Origin: a virus
IMG/VR virus record: IMGVR_UViG_3300021131_000008
Span: 1-54,769 of that record
Strand: one strand, 5' to 3'
DNA length: 54,769 nt
Below the pieces are notes generated by a model. That model was not told the origin of the DNA and made no database searches. It saw only the letters and a program-made list of their open reading frames with translations. The translations under genes and the position numbers were made by a program. Positions 22,300 to 31,245 of the stretch are shown here, piece after piece. How positions within the stretch are numbered: the first letter of the stretch is position 1; each line of letters starts with the position of its first letter.

Positions 22300-24857
22300 T
22301 GGCTTTAGAAATGCCCATTCCACAAGATTACGATCGTCATATTGACGGTATCGCCAATTCACCTGAAGCACACGACTCTGTCTATGAGCTATTTGAGCAG
22401 GAGGCACCTGAGGTTGAAGAGTTGCCCGATGGCTCAGCTATAGTCAGAATGAAAGACTTGAAAGGCCCAGACGACAATCCAAACTTCTATGAAAACTTAG
22501 CCGACAAGTTTGACTCATGGGACCTTTCAAGCCTCGCATTAAAGTACCTCGAGCTTATTGAGAAAGACAAACAAGCTCGAGAAGACAGGGATAAACAATA
22601 CGAAGACGGGATACGCCGGACTGGGTTAGGTCAAGACGCTCCTGGAGGCGCGCAGTTTCAAGGTGCCTCAAAGGTGGTTCATCCAGTCATGGCGGAAGCC
22701 TGCGTTGACTTTGCAGCCCGTGCTATTAAAGAGCTCTTTCCGCCTGATGGCCCAGTGCGGTCTAAAATTATTGGCGACGTTACGGAAGAAAAAACTAATA
22801 AAGCAGATCGCAAACGCGACTACATGAACTGGCAAATCACGGAACAGATTGAAGAGTATCGTGACGAACAAGAGCAGATGTTTACGCAATTGCCACTAGG
22901 TGGTAGCCAGTATTTTAAAATCTGGTATGACCACCAAAAACGTAGACCTTGCGCTGAGTTCGTGCCCATTGACAATATTTATTTACCGTTTGCCGCGGGT
23001 AACTTTTATACCGCTGCGCGTATGACGGAAGTTCAAGACATAACGCAAGAACAATATGACATACGAGTTCAAGACGGGTTGTATGCCGATCTTGACGTTT
23101 ATCGCGCTCCAATGGAGCCCAATGAAAGCAAAGCGCAGAAAGCTAACGACAAGATTGAAGGCCGCAATCGTAAGCATGACAACGTAGACGGCGTGCGGCG
23201 TGTATTTCATATTCAAACATGGCTTGAGCGAGATGATGACAAGATTACTGGCGGCCAACGTGCGCCTTATATCTTAATGCTTGACGAGAATGAGCGCGGT
23301 GTTATTGGGCTATACCGGAATTGGGAGGATGGGGATGAACGGTTTACGAGACTGGATCACATTATCGAGTTTAAGTTCATTCCTTGGCGCGGTGCTTACG
23401 CAATTGGTTTGCCTCATCTTATTGGTGGGTTATCTGCTGCTCTTACTGGCGCTTTGCGTGCTTTGCTGGATTCTGCTCACATAAACACCGCGCCAACGAT
23501 GTTGAAGTTGAAAGGCGGCAAAATATCAGGGCAATCAACTAGCATTGAGCCTACGCAGGTATCTGAGATTGAAGGCGCTCCAGGTGTTGATGATATACGC
23601 AAGATTGCAATGCCTGTGCCTTTTAACCCGCCTTCGCCAGTACTATTCGAGCTTTTAGGCTGGTTGACTGCTGCTGCCAAAGGCGTGGTTACTACGTCAG
23701 AAGAGAAGATTGCAGATGTAAGTAGTCAGGCTCCAGTAGGCACAACGCAAGCATTGATTGAGCAAGGCGCAGCGGTGTTTAGTTCTATTCATGCTCGTAT
23801 GCACGCCTCCCAGCATCGAGTGTTTAAAGTCCTAGCACGTTTGAACCGTTGGTATTTAGACGAGCAATACAAGAACGACATCATTGAGGACTTGAATGTC
23901 ACGGCGGCAGACTTTGAGTCTAACTCTGATGTCATCCCCGTTAGTGACCCGCACATTTTTGCTGAGTCACAGCGCTACGCGCAGATTCAAACGCTAGCAG
24001 CTCGTGCGCAAGCTAACCCTGATTTATACAACCGCCTTGAGGTTGAGAAACGTATTCTTAAGCAGATCAAGTTGCCTGATATTAATTCATTGCTACCTGA
24101 TCCGCAAGAAACTCAAGACATGAATCCTGCGCTTGAGAACGTAGCTATGACCATGGGTGACCCTATCAGCGCGTACCCTGCGCAAGACCATATGTCACAT
24201 TTTATGACGCATATGCTTTATGCTAAAGACCCGTTATTTGGTGCTAACCCTGCCATTATGCCTAAGTTTGTACCGGCTTGCATTGAGCATTTGAAACAGC
24301 ATTTAACGCTTTGGTACTTATCAATGGCCGATGGGTACACCAGTGCGGCGCTGGGTAAACCGTATGACGTGTTAAAGGTGCAACCTACAATAATAGAAGC
24401 GCAAAAGTTATTAGCCGCTGCAGTGCAGCATGTGCATCAAGACGGCAAAGAGCAATTAAGCGCCATAGGGCAAACAATGGGGCAAATGCATCAAATGCTT
24501 CAGCAATTGCAACAGCAACAACAGCAAGGGCAAATACCTGTTGATCCTAACATTACTGCTCAAGTTCAGGCTCTTATGCAAACTTCCATGGCTGAAACTC
24601 AGCGCAAAGCTCAAAAAGATCAAGCTGATCTACAGTTAAATGCACAAAAGCTACAACAAGCGCAAACAGATGCGTCACAAAAATTGCAGACTGATGTTAT
24701 CCTTAACTCGCAAAACAATCTTACCACTGAGCGCATCAAGTCAGCTGAGCTTAGTAAAGACGCAGCACAGTTACAGCATGAGCAACTGAAAACTGTTATG
24801 GAAGCTCACGGTCGTATTCAAACAAATTTAGGAGATAAAAATGTCAGAAGCCATTAG
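22299..24857 (+). CDS. Portal protein
   Basis: 852 residues, directly after the terminase block and before the scaffold and capsid genes. Features consistent with large podovirus portals are FQGASKVVHPVMAEACVDFA near 125-145, PLGGSQYFKIWYD, FVPIDNIYLPFAAGNFYTA, and a C-terminal helical, Gln-rich barrel-like region with a poly-Gln run. It would form the dodecameric DNA channel at the capsid vertex. The start overlaps the preceding stop (TAATG). Confidence 0.85.
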   Translation: MALEMPIPQDYDRHIDGIANSPEAHDSVYELFEQEAPEVEELPDGSAIVRMKDLKGPDDNPNFYENLADKFDSWDLSSLALKYLELIEKDKQAREDRDKQYEDGIRRTGLGQDAPGGAQFQGASKVVHPVMAEACVDFAARAIKELFPPDGPVRSKIIGDVTEEKTNKADRKRDYMNWQITEQIEEYRDEQEQMFTQLPLGGSQYFKIWYDHQKRRPCAEFVPIDNIYLPFAAGNFYTAARMTEVQDITQEQYDIRVQDGLYADLDVYRAPMEPNESKAQKANDKIEGRNRKHDNVDGVRRVFHIQTWLERDDDKITGGQRAPYILMLDENERGVIGLYRNWEDGDERFTRLDHIIEFKFIPWRGAYAIGLPHLIGGLSAALTGALRALLDSAHINTAPTMLKLKGGKISGQSTSIEPTQVSEIEGAPGVDDIRKIAMPVPFNPPSPVLFELLGWLTAAAKGVVTTSEEKIADVSSQAPVGTTQALIEQGAAVFSSIHARMHASQHRVFKVLARLNRWYLDEQYKNDIIEDLNVTAADFESNSDVIPVSDPHIFAESQRYAQIQTLAARAQANPDLYNRLEVEKRILKQIKLPDINSLLPDPQETQDMNPALENVAMTMGDPISAYPAQDHMSHFMTHMLYAKDPLFGANPAIMPKFVPACIEHLKQHLTLWYLSMADGYTSAALGKPYDVLKVQPTIIEAQKLLAAAVQHVHQDGKEQLSAIGQTMGQMHQMLQQLQQQQQQGQIPVDPNITAQVQALMQTSMAETQRKAQKDQADLQLNAQKLQQAQTDASQKLQTDVILNSQNNLTTERIKSAELSKDAAQLQHEQLKTVMEAHGRIQTNLGDKNVRSH

Positions 24858-25134
24858 TATGCATAAACGCATGGCGATGTATGGCCAAGATGAAGCAACG
24901 CATCTTAAGAAAGGAGGCAAGGTAGCAAAGTTTGCAAAGGGTGGCGCGGTAGGTGCTTATCCTGAGCGTGGTGTAACTAATCTTCCGGCTAAAGGTGTTA
25001 AGCCTAAGATTGAAAAACCTGTACCCCATGCTATTGCAACAATGAAAAAGGGTGGTGGCGCTAAAAAACACGGTGTAGGTCTAACCGTTATTATGGCGAT
25101 GCCAGTCAAAAGAGGTGCTGGGCGAGGACGTTAA
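24841..25134 (+). CDS. Small basic late protein with KxGG motifs
   Basis: 97 residues, highly basic. It contains LKKGGKVAKFAKGGAV and MKKGGGAKKHG, and ends in KRGAGRGR. The same Lys-x-Gly-Gly motif recurs in four other late proteins. It overlaps the portal 3' end by 17 nt and has GGAGATAAAA before the ATG. A DNA-associated or structural role is possible; the function is unknown. Confidence 0.6.
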   Translation: MSEAISMHKRMAMYGQDEATHLKKGGKVAKFAKGGAVGAYPERGVTNLPAKGVKPKIEKPVPHAIATMKKGGGAKKHGVGLTVIMAMPVKRGAGRGR

Positions 25135-25316
25135 TGGAAATTAGCGCCCTCATTACGCTGATCAAACACCGGCAACAAGAAATTGTTACTGGGATGGCAA
25201 ACGGGAATTGTATAAATTTCGAGAGTTATCAACGTTTGGTTGGCCAGCATGTGGGATTGCAAGAATGTTTGCAATTTATTGATAACTTACTAAACGAGGA
25301 AAGAAATGTCGAATGA
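25134..25316 (+). CDS. Small helical late protein
   Basis: 60 residues: MEISALITLIKHRQQEIVTG, then INFESYQRLVGQHVGLQECL and FIDNLLNEERNVE. This short helical type is common next to portal or chaperonin genes in phages of this kind. The function is unknown. It overlaps both neighbours (TAATG at the start, 11 nt at the end). Confidence 0.6.
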   Translation: MEISALITLIKHRQQEIVTGMANGNCINFESYQRLVGQHVGLQECLQFIDNLLNEERNVE

Positions 25317-25731
25317 CGTTACAGAACAGACGCTTGATGAAGCGTTTCCTGCAGTAGACCCAATGATGGCGCCTTATGGTGGTAGAGTTTTAGTGCAAGT
25401 GCGCGCTGTAAAAGAGCGTGTAACTTCTGCTGGGATTCATCTGCCTTCAGAAACAAAAGAAACCGAGAAGTGGAATACCATGATCGGTAAAGTAATTGCC
25501 ATTGGGCCGCTTGCATTTAAAAAGCGTGATACGATGGAACCGTGGCCAGAAGGTTCCTGGGCTCAAGTTGGTGATTTTGTACGCTTTCCTAAATGGGGCG
25601 GTGATCGTTGGGAAGTAGAATTTACAGACGCAAGTGGCATTAAAGGCCAAGCGTTATTTACTTTCTTCAATGACCACGAACTGATTGGAAAAGTAACCGG
25701 TGATCCGCGCGGCATTCGCGCATTTATCTAA
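25306..25731 (+). CDS. GroES-like co-chaperonin
   Basis: 141 residues. YGGRVLVQVRAVKERVTSAG is followed by IHLP, where the GroES mobile loop carries the GroEL-binding IVL-type tripeptide. KVIAIGPLAFKKRDTMEPWP and GDFVRFPKWGGDRWEV complete a Cpn10 beta-barrel. By analogy with T4 gp31, it would replace or assist host GroES so that host GroEL folds the capsid protein. Its place between portal and scaffold genes supports that. RBS GAGGAAAGAA precedes the ATG. Confidence 0.85.
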   Translation: MSNDVTEQTLDEAFPAVDPMMAPYGGRVLVQVRAVKERVTSAGIHLPSETKETEKWNTMIGKVIAIGPLAFKKRDTMEPWPEGSWAQVGDFVRFPKWGGDRWEVEFTDASGIKGQALFTFFNDHELIGKVTGDPRGIRAFI

Positions 25732-25750
25732 GTTTTGAAAGGAAACTGAT

Positions 25751-26731
25751 ATGACACCTACCGATAAGGTTGAGATGCAAGTTGCAGAAGCGCAAGACGG
25801 GGGCGCTACTGTTGTTTTACCACCCGATGTGCCGACTCCTGATACAGTTTCACAGGACGAAGGTTCTGACTCGCATCATGATAATGATTCATCGAGTCAA
25901 AACGAATCTAATGATGGTTTAGACAGCGATCCCGATCGAGAAGCTATACGTGCTGCTCGTCGAGAAGAACGAAAGCTCAAAAAACAGATTCATCGTGAAA
26001 AAGCACGTGAGTCTAATCATCTTATAAGTGCTTTAAAGAAACAAAATCAAGACTTAGCTGAACGATTGGCTAAAGTTGAGCAAAAGACTTCAGGTGCCGA
26101 GCTGGCACGGGTCGATAAAGCTATTGATGACGCTGGCGTACAGTTAGAATACGCCAAAATGAAGATGCGAGAAGCGGTTGCATCACAAGATGGAGAAGGT
26201 GTAACTCGATCTGAGGAGATGTTATATGAGGCTCGACGTAAGGTTGAAGCGTTAAAAAACCTAAAACAACAAGCCACTAAACAGATGTCTCAGCCACAGC
26301 AGAATATTCAGGTGCCTGCACCCGAAGTTCAGCGATTGGCGTCAGAGTGGATGGAGCAAAACCCTTGGTATGACCCTCATGGAAAAAACGAGGAGTCTCA
26401 AATAGCTCAAATCGTTGATAAAAAGCTAACTGAGGAAGGTTTTGACCCCTCTAACATCGATTATTGGGACGAATTATCAGATCGTCTTAAAAAATACATG
26501 CCTTCTTCGCAAAACAAGGGTTATAATGACCAGAATAATAGGAGACCTAGGTCTGTTATGACAAGTTCGGGAAGAGAATCTATAGCGTCAACCAGAGGGA
26601 ATGAGTTTAGACTCACTCCTGATCGTGTCGCCGCTATGCGAGAAGCCGGACTATGGGATAACCCCAAAAAGCGTGAAGATGCAATTCGCAAATACGCTGA
26701 ATGGGACCGTCAACACAAATCTAGGAGTTAA
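25751..26731 (+). CDS. Putative scaffolding protein
   Basis: 326 residues. The N-terminal 60 are acidic and low complexity (DEGSDSHHDNDSSSQNES). A long charged coiled coil follows (REERKLKKQIHREKARESNH to about residue 170), then a folded-looking C-terminus with WMEQNPWYDPHGKNEES and DRVAAMREAGLWDNPKKRED. Composition, coiled coil and position between portal and capsid genes fit an internal scaffold that guides prohead assembly. No sequence motif proves it. Confidence 0.65.
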   Translation: MTPTDKVEMQVAEAQDGGATVVLPPDVPTPDTVSQDEGSDSHHDNDSSSQNESNDGLDSDPDREAIRAARREERKLKKQIHREKARESNHLISALKKQNQDLAERLAKVEQKTSGAELARVDKAIDDAGVQLEYAKMKMREAVASQDGEGVTRSEEMLYEARRKVEALKNLKQQATKQMSQPQQNIQVPAPEVQRLASEWMEQNPWYDPHGKNEESQIAQIVDKKLTEEGFDPSNIDYWDELSDRLKKYMPSSQNKGYNDQNNRRPRSVMTSSGRESIASTRGNEFRLTPDRVAAMREAGLWDNPKKREDAIRKYAEWDRQHKSRS

Positions 26732-26733
26732 TT

Positions 26734-27270
26734 ATGGACGATCGTTTAAAAAAGAATGTTACTTCAGGGCGTGAAAGTCGTGCAGTTGATGACCAAAAAC
26801 GTCGCGCTCCCGAAGAAAGTTTTGTTTCATCTGAGGAACGTCGTAGGATGTTCCGTTCGGAGTGGATGCAAGAAGCACTTCCGACCCCGCCTGAGATTCC
26901 GGGCTTTCACTTATGCTGGCTGTCTTCTACTAATCAGTATGACCCGATACATAAACGCTTGCGCATGGGATATACTCAAGTAAAAGCCGAAGAAATTCCT
27001 GGCTTTGAACATTTGAGAATTAAATCCGGTGAGCATGAAGGCTTTGTTGCATGCAATGAAATGCTGCTCTATAAGCTTCCGATGGACGTTTATCAGGATG
27101 TAATGGCAGAAATGCATCATTACGCCCCGTTAGACGAACAAGAGAAGATTAAAGTTCAGCAAGAACAGTTGCTAAACAGTGCGCGTGATAGTCAAGGGAA
27201 TTCACTTATTAAATTAGAAGGTAACGGCATGAACTTTGACCAAACTAAAGAATCACCCACTTTTGCGTGA
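26734..27270 (+). CDS. Conserved structural-region protein of unknown function
   Basis: 178 residues. An Arg/Lys-rich N-terminus precedes LPTPPEIPGFHLCWLSS, RLRMGYTQVKAEEIPGFEH and CNEMLLYKLPMDVYQDVM. This type is often encoded between scaffold and capsid genes in large podoviruses. It may be a head-assembly or minor virion protein. It starts two bases after the scaffold stop. Confidence 0.6.
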   Translation: MDDRLKKNVTSGRESRAVDDQKRRAPEESFVSSEERRRMFRSEWMQEALPTPPEIPGFHLCWLSSTNQYDPIHKRLRMGYTQVKAEEIPGFEHLRIKSGEHEGFVACNEMLLYKLPMDVYQDVMAEMHHYAPLDEQEKIKVQQEQLLNSARDSQGNSLIKLEGNGMNFDQTKESPTFA

Positions 27271-27291
27271 TTTTAAATATAGGAGTTAAAC

Positions 27292-27879
27292 ATGTCTGCA
27301 GTTAATGCTCCGTTTGGTTTGCGCCCAGCTTTCTTCCCCACTGGGTTGGAACGTGCTCAAGCGCTAGCCAACGGTATTACTTCCGGTTATAGCGGCAACA
27401 TCCTTAAAGGACAAGCCGTGCAATATAGTCCTAATGCTGGCGTCATTTTGCCAGTCCTAGACACCACTACGAACTCAGGTCTTGTATCTGGCTCGTTTCA
27501 AGGCGTCGAATGGACTGACACTACAGGTCGGCGTCGCGTATCTAACTATTGGCCTGCAAACACCAGTTATATTGCTGGATCTTGTATTGCTTATTTCTAT
27601 AACGATCAGCAAATCGTTTATGAAATTCAGGCTGATGGCTCAATTGCGCAAACGGCAATCGGTAATGAAGCCAATCTTTCTAACTTTACGGCGGGATCAA
27701 CAACCACCGGTCTTTCCCAAATGACTTTATCTGCCTCTTTGGTAGGTTCAGCATCAGCTGGTCAGTTCCGTATTGTTGATATTGCGCCATATGCTGACAA
27801 TGCTTGGGGTGATGCGTACACGGTAGTTCGTGTGCAAATCAGCAAACCTCAGTTTGTAGCTACCGTTAACGCAATCTAA
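27292..27879 (+). CDS. Probable capsid decoration or stabilisation protein
   Basis: 195 residues, beta-rich (GYSGNILKGQAVQYSPNAGV, GSFQGVEWTDTTGRRRVSNY). FGLRPAF near the N-terminus is typical of small head proteins encoded just before the major capsid gene. It is expected to bind the outer capsid lattice. RBS AGGAG lies before the ATG, and the capsid gene begins 13 bp downstream. Confidence 0.65.
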   Translation: MSAVNAPFGLRPAFFPTGLERAQALANGITSGYSGNILKGQAVQYSPNAGVILPVLDTTTNSGLVSGSFQGVEWTDTTGRRRVSNYWPANTSYIAGSCIAYFYNDQQIVYEIQADGSIAQTAIGNEANLSNFTAGSTTTGLSQMTLSASLVGSASAGQFRIVDIAPYADNAWGDAYTVVRVQISKPQFVATVNAI

Positions 27880-27892
27880 AGGAGAATAGACT

Positions 27893-28807
27893 ATGGCAGC
27901 CCCGATGAGAAGTACGGACTTCCGGTCAATTGTTGAGCCTATTCTCAACGAAGCATTTGACGGAGTTTATGATCAACGTTCCAATGAGTGGGAAACGGTT
28001 TTCCGTGAGCAACAAGGTATTCCACGGAACTACCATGAAGAACCGGTTCTTTACGGTTTTGGCGCGGCACCTCAGTTACCTGACGGGTCTCCCGTTACGT
28101 ATCAACAAGGTGGCGTATTGTTCTTGCAACGCTATGTCTATAACGTGTATGGTTTAGCCTTTGCTTTGACCAAAGTTTTGGTTGAAGACGGTGATCATAT
28201 TCGTATTGGTCAAGTATACGCAAAACATCTGGCTCAGTCTTTGGTGGAAACCAAGGAACTGTTATGCGCTAACATCCTGAATCGTGCTTTTAATAGCTCG
28301 TATACCGGCGGTGATGGCGTGTCTTTGATTAATACTGCGCATCCGATTGTGAACGGTTCATTTAGCAACCAGTTAAGTACTTCTGCTAACTTGTCCCAGA
28401 CCTCTCTTGAGCAGATGTTAATTCAAGTTCGCCAAGCTGTGGACAACAACGGCAAGAAAATCCGTTTGCAACCTCTGAAATTGGTTGTTGCTCCCGGAAA
28501 CGTGTTTCAAGCCGAAGTGTTGTTGAAGTCAGTGTTGCGTACTGGTACCGCCAACAATGACATTAACCCGATCAAATCGATTGGTTTAATGCCCGAAGGC
28601 GCTTCAGTAATCAGCCGTTTGACTTCTGCCACTAACTGGTGGGTACAGACCGACGCACCTGAAGGCATGAAACTGATGATGCGTCGTGCATTAGAGAAAA
28701 CCATGGAAGGAGATTTTGAGACTGACTCGATGCGCTATAAAGCCACCGAGCGTTATATTCCTAACTGGACTGATCCTCGCGCGATGTACGGCACTCCAGG
28801 CGTTTAA
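27893..28807 (+). CDS. Major capsid protein (HK97 fold)
   Basis: 304 residues. RSTDFRSIVEPILNEAFDGV, YGLAFALTKVLVEDGDHIRI, LLCANILNRAFNSSYTGGDG, LINTAHPIVNG and a C-terminal QTDAPEGMKLMMRRALEKTM match the pattern of HK97-fold capsid proteins of the Mu gpT-like type. AAAGGAG upstream is a strong ribosome site. A stem-loop follows the gene. No protease gene is seen, so maturation may not need cleavage. Confidence 0.85.
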   Translation: MAAPMRSTDFRSIVEPILNEAFDGVYDQRSNEWETVFREQQGIPRNYHEEPVLYGFGAAPQLPDGSPVTYQQGGVLFLQRYVYNVYGLAFALTKVLVEDGDHIRIGQVYAKHLAQSLVETKELLCANILNRAFNSSYTGGDGVSLINTAHPIVNGSFSNQLSTSANLSQTSLEQMLIQVRQAVDNNGKKIRLQPLKLVVAPGNVFQAEVLLKSVLRTGTANNDINPIKSIGLMPEGASVISRLTSATNWWVQTDAPEGMKLMMRRALEKTMEGDFETDSMRYKATERYIPNWTDPRAMYGTPGV

Positions 28808-28821
28808 TCGCCGAAGGCTAA

Positions 28822-28844
28822 ACGGGGGAGCCTTAATCCCCCGT
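28822..28844 (+). terminator. Stem-loop after the capsid gene, weak terminator or RNA-stability element
   Basis: ACGGGGGA-GCCTTAA-TCCCCCGT forms a perfect eight-pair stem with a seven-base loop, 15 bp after the capsid stop. Only scattered Ts follow (ATAACTTTG), so full termination is doubtful. Partial termination, or protection of capsid mRNA from 3' decay, would raise capsid output relative to downstream genes. Confidence 0.55.
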
Positions 28845-28878
28845 ATAACTTTGTCTAAACTTTTCAAGGAGAAAGACA

Positions 28879-29853
28879 ATGCCCCAATTTAGCGATGACC
28901 TGTATCTGGGCACTTGCCAGACGTACATGGGAGTTGGTAACAACCCCGTTAGTGCAACTTTTACTGGCTCAATAGCCGCAACGACTCTTACTGTTACTGC
29001 TTTACTCTCAGGTGACCTAGTTCAAATCGGTCAATTTGTTACTGGCTCAAGCGTTACGGCAGGTTCATATATTACCGCTTTTGTTACTGGAACCGGCGGG
29101 ATAGGTACTTATACGGTAAGTGCTTCATCCACGGCGTCTAGTACTACCATGTATTTGTCTGGAAATGCAGCAATTAGCGACCCAACCAATATGGACTTAG
29201 GCGTTGGGCCACTGGGTCGAGTTTATGTATTTGACGTTATCCCTGAAACTAAATCAACAACCAACATTGCTACAGCAAGCGTTTACACAGCTACTGTCAC
29301 TTTGACTGCAGGTGCCGGAACTAAATCAATTGTACGTTCTGATGGTGTTACGGTTGTGCAACTTGATTGCCCTCGTGCTGTTTCAACAACTACTGGTGCA
29401 GGATCACCAACCACTCGCAACGTTACCATTTCTGGCTACGACTATTATGGTCAAGCTATGAGCGAAGTGATTGCAACTGGTGCTGTTGCTTCGACGACTG
29501 TTAACGGCAAGAAAGCATTTTTTCAAATTAGTGGTATCACAATTTCTGGCAGTCCGGTAGTTACGGTTGCAGTCGGCACGACTGATATCATTGGTCTTCC
29601 AGTTCGTGTGATTGATGCGGCTTACATTATATCTTCTGGATGGAATAATACTTTACCTAATGATGCAGGGACCTTTGTTGCCGCTGTAATGACTAACCCC
29701 GCAACAACAACGACTGGTGATGTACGTGGTACTTATGTGCCTTCTAGCGCAACTGATGGGCAAAAACGTTTGGTAATGGCACTTGCTGTTCCTGCATTAG
29801 CTGTTGGCCCAAACTCAACTCGCCTTGGCGCTCTTGGCGTAACGCAAGCCTAA
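28879..29853 (+). CDS. Beta-rich virion protein with inserted Ig-like module
   Basis: 324 residues. Residues about 26-97 ([20 protein letters not shown] to [11 protein letters not shown]) form a Thr/Ser/Gly-rich beta module found as an insert in many phage structural proteins; removing it would join the flanking conserved-looking parts (YMGVGNNP and [20 protein letters not shown]). The protein is probably a second decoration or head-surface protein, and the insert may bind glycans. RBS AAGGAG. Confidence 0.6.
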   Translation: MPQFSDDLYLGTCQTYMGVGNNPVSATFTGSIAATTLTVTALLSGDLVQIGQFVTGSSVTAGSYITAFVTGTGGIGTYTVSASSTASSTTMYLSGNAAISDPTNMDLGVGPLGRVYVFDVIPETKSTTNIATASVYTATVTLTAGAGTKSIVRSDGVTVVQLDCPRAVSTTTGAGSPTTRNVTISGYDYYGQAMSEVIATGAVASTTVNGKKAFFQISGITISGSPVVTVAVGTTDIIGLPVRVIDAAYIISSGWNNTLPNDAGTFVAAVMTNPATTTTGDVRGTYVPSSATDGQKRLVMALAVPALAVGPNSTRLGALGVTQA

Positions 29854-29866
29854 CTAGGAGACAGAC

Positions 29867-30781
29867 ATGGGTAAATTTAAACGTGAACCAAAAGAAGCAA
29901 CCACTGAACCTTCGGTTAATGAGCTTAGTCATGAAGGTATGAAGCGCGGTGGTAAAGCGCATAAGAAGCATATGGCTATGGGTGGTAACCCTATGATGCG
30001 TTCGCCTTTAGCTCGTCCAATGGTGCGCCCAGGAATGCGTGCAGGTGTTGCGCCTTCCGTTGCTATGCCTCCTGCAGCGTTAATGCGTAAAAAAGGCGGT
30101 GAAGTTGAAAGTGCCGCTACGCATAAAGCTGAAATGCATGAAATGCGTAAAATTGAAAAAGAGCTTAAACATCATGAAAGTGAAAAAGCCGGTAAAGCGC
30201 ATCATGGTTTGAAAAAAGGTGGAATGTATCGCCCAACTCCAGGTGGCTTGCTGTCTGAAGGTCGTGCGCACGGTAAAGGCACTACCGGTGGAATTGAAGG
30301 CGCAGGTTACAAACATGGTGGCATGAGTAAAGGAGGCACTATGCATCCTAAAATTGATGTGCAAGATAAAGTTGTTGGTGCTAAACAAGTCAAGTCTCTT
30401 AGTACTAAAACTGGTGGCATTGAGGGTGCTGGCTATAAGCATGGTGGGCGTAGCAAAAAACACCATTATGCAAAAGGCGGTACTGTATCTGATGGTGTAG
30501 CAAATCGTTATCTTGATGATATGAAAGATGGTAAAAAAATGCCTACTAAAAAATTAGGCACTAAAGGCATCAGCCAAGCACCTGCTGGTTATAAACATGG
30601 TGGCCATGTATCGCACCCTACAACGTATGGGCATAAAGACAATGGTCATACGCGCCAACATGAAATGCAAGATGGTCATGGTCATGAAAAAATGGCTGCC
30701 CACCCAATGAAAAATGGTGGAAAAGCACATACTACTAAAATTTCTACCTGTATGCAAAAAGGTGGTAAGTGTAACTACTAA
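29867..30781 (+). CDS. Basic Gly/His/Lys-rich late protein with KHGG repeats
   Basis: 304 residues, very basic and His-rich, low complexity. The unit GGIEGAGYKHGG occurs twice and GYKHGG a third time; many further K-x-GG motifs (MKRGGKAHKKHM, LKKGGMYRP, MKNGGKAHTT, MQKGGKCNY) are spread along the chain. It may bind DNA or other virion proteins. It is followed at once by a rho-independent terminator. The function is unknown. Confidence 0.6.
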   Translation: MGKFKREPKEATTEPSVNELSHEGMKRGGKAHKKHMAMGGNPMMRSPLARPMVRPGMRAGVAPSVAMPPAALMRKKGGEVESAATHKAEMHEMRKIEKELKHHESEKAGKAHHGLKKGGMYRPTPGGLLSEGRAHGKGTTGGIEGAGYKHGGMSKGGTMHPKIDVQDKVVGAKQVKSLSTKTGGIEGAGYKHGGRSKKHHYAKGGTVSDGVANRYLDDMKDGKKMPTKKLGTKGISQAPAGYKHGGHVSHPTTYGHKDNGHTRQHEMQDGHGHEKMAAHPMKNGGKAHTTKISTCMQKGGKCNY

Positions 30782-30809
30782 AAGCCTAGGGGCTTCGGCC
30801 CCTGCTTTT
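30781..30809 (+). terminator. Rho-independent terminator
   Basis: AGGGGC-TTCG-GCCCCT (30788-30803) with an outer AAAGC/GCTTT pair (30781-30785 with 30804-30808) forms a stable stem with a TTCG tetraloop, ending in TTTT. It lies directly on the stop codon of the KHGG-repeat gene and would end or attenuate head-gene transcription before the neck and tail genes. Confidence 0.75.
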
Positions 30810-30823
30810 AATTGGAGAAAAGT

Positions 30824-31243
30824 ATGACTATTACTGCTACATCACAAACATTATTCGATGGCGAAAGAATCGCCATTATGAAATTTAATGCGTCACTTAG
30901 CACGACTGAAAATGAGTCTGCTGTTGTTAAAGTTAACCCTTCTACTTTGTTGCCGTCAAACGCAGGTGGCGCTTGCGATGCCGTAAGCATTTTAAAAGTA
31001 ACTGCATTGACGCATGGTTTAGAAGTTCAAATGAACTGGGTTGCTACGGCCCCTGTAATGATTGAGGTCATCCCGCAAAACACGCAATACACGCAAGATT
31101 TTTCCAATTTTGGTGGGTTGACAAATAACTCAAGCACAGGAAAAACTGGTTCAATTTCTTTTACTACTCTAGACGGCGGCGCTGGAGATGCGTATACCGT
31201 GATTTTAGAAATGCAGAAACATTACGTTAACCCAACAAGCTAA
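30824..31243 (+). CDS. Small structural-region protein
   Basis: 139 residues from ATG 30824 with TTGGAGAAAAG upstream. Beta-rich: MTITATSQTLFDGERIAIMK and QMNWVATAPVMIEVIPQN. It resembles small head-associated proteins by position, after the head genes and before the adaptor genes. No confident family. Confidence 0.55.
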   Translation: MTITATSQTLFDGERIAIMKFNASLSTTENESAVVKVNPSTLLPSNAGGACDAVSILKVTALTHGLEVQMNWVATAPVMIEVIPQNTQYTQDFSNFGGLTNNSSTGKTGSISFTTLDGGAGDAYTVILEMQKHYVNPTS

Positions 31244-31245
31244 TC

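Noticed and set aside
30080-30466. Minus-strand 128-codon frame with Phe/Thr-rich product
   Set aside because: It mirrors the Lys/His/Gly repeats of the sense gene 29867-30781 and has no independent support.
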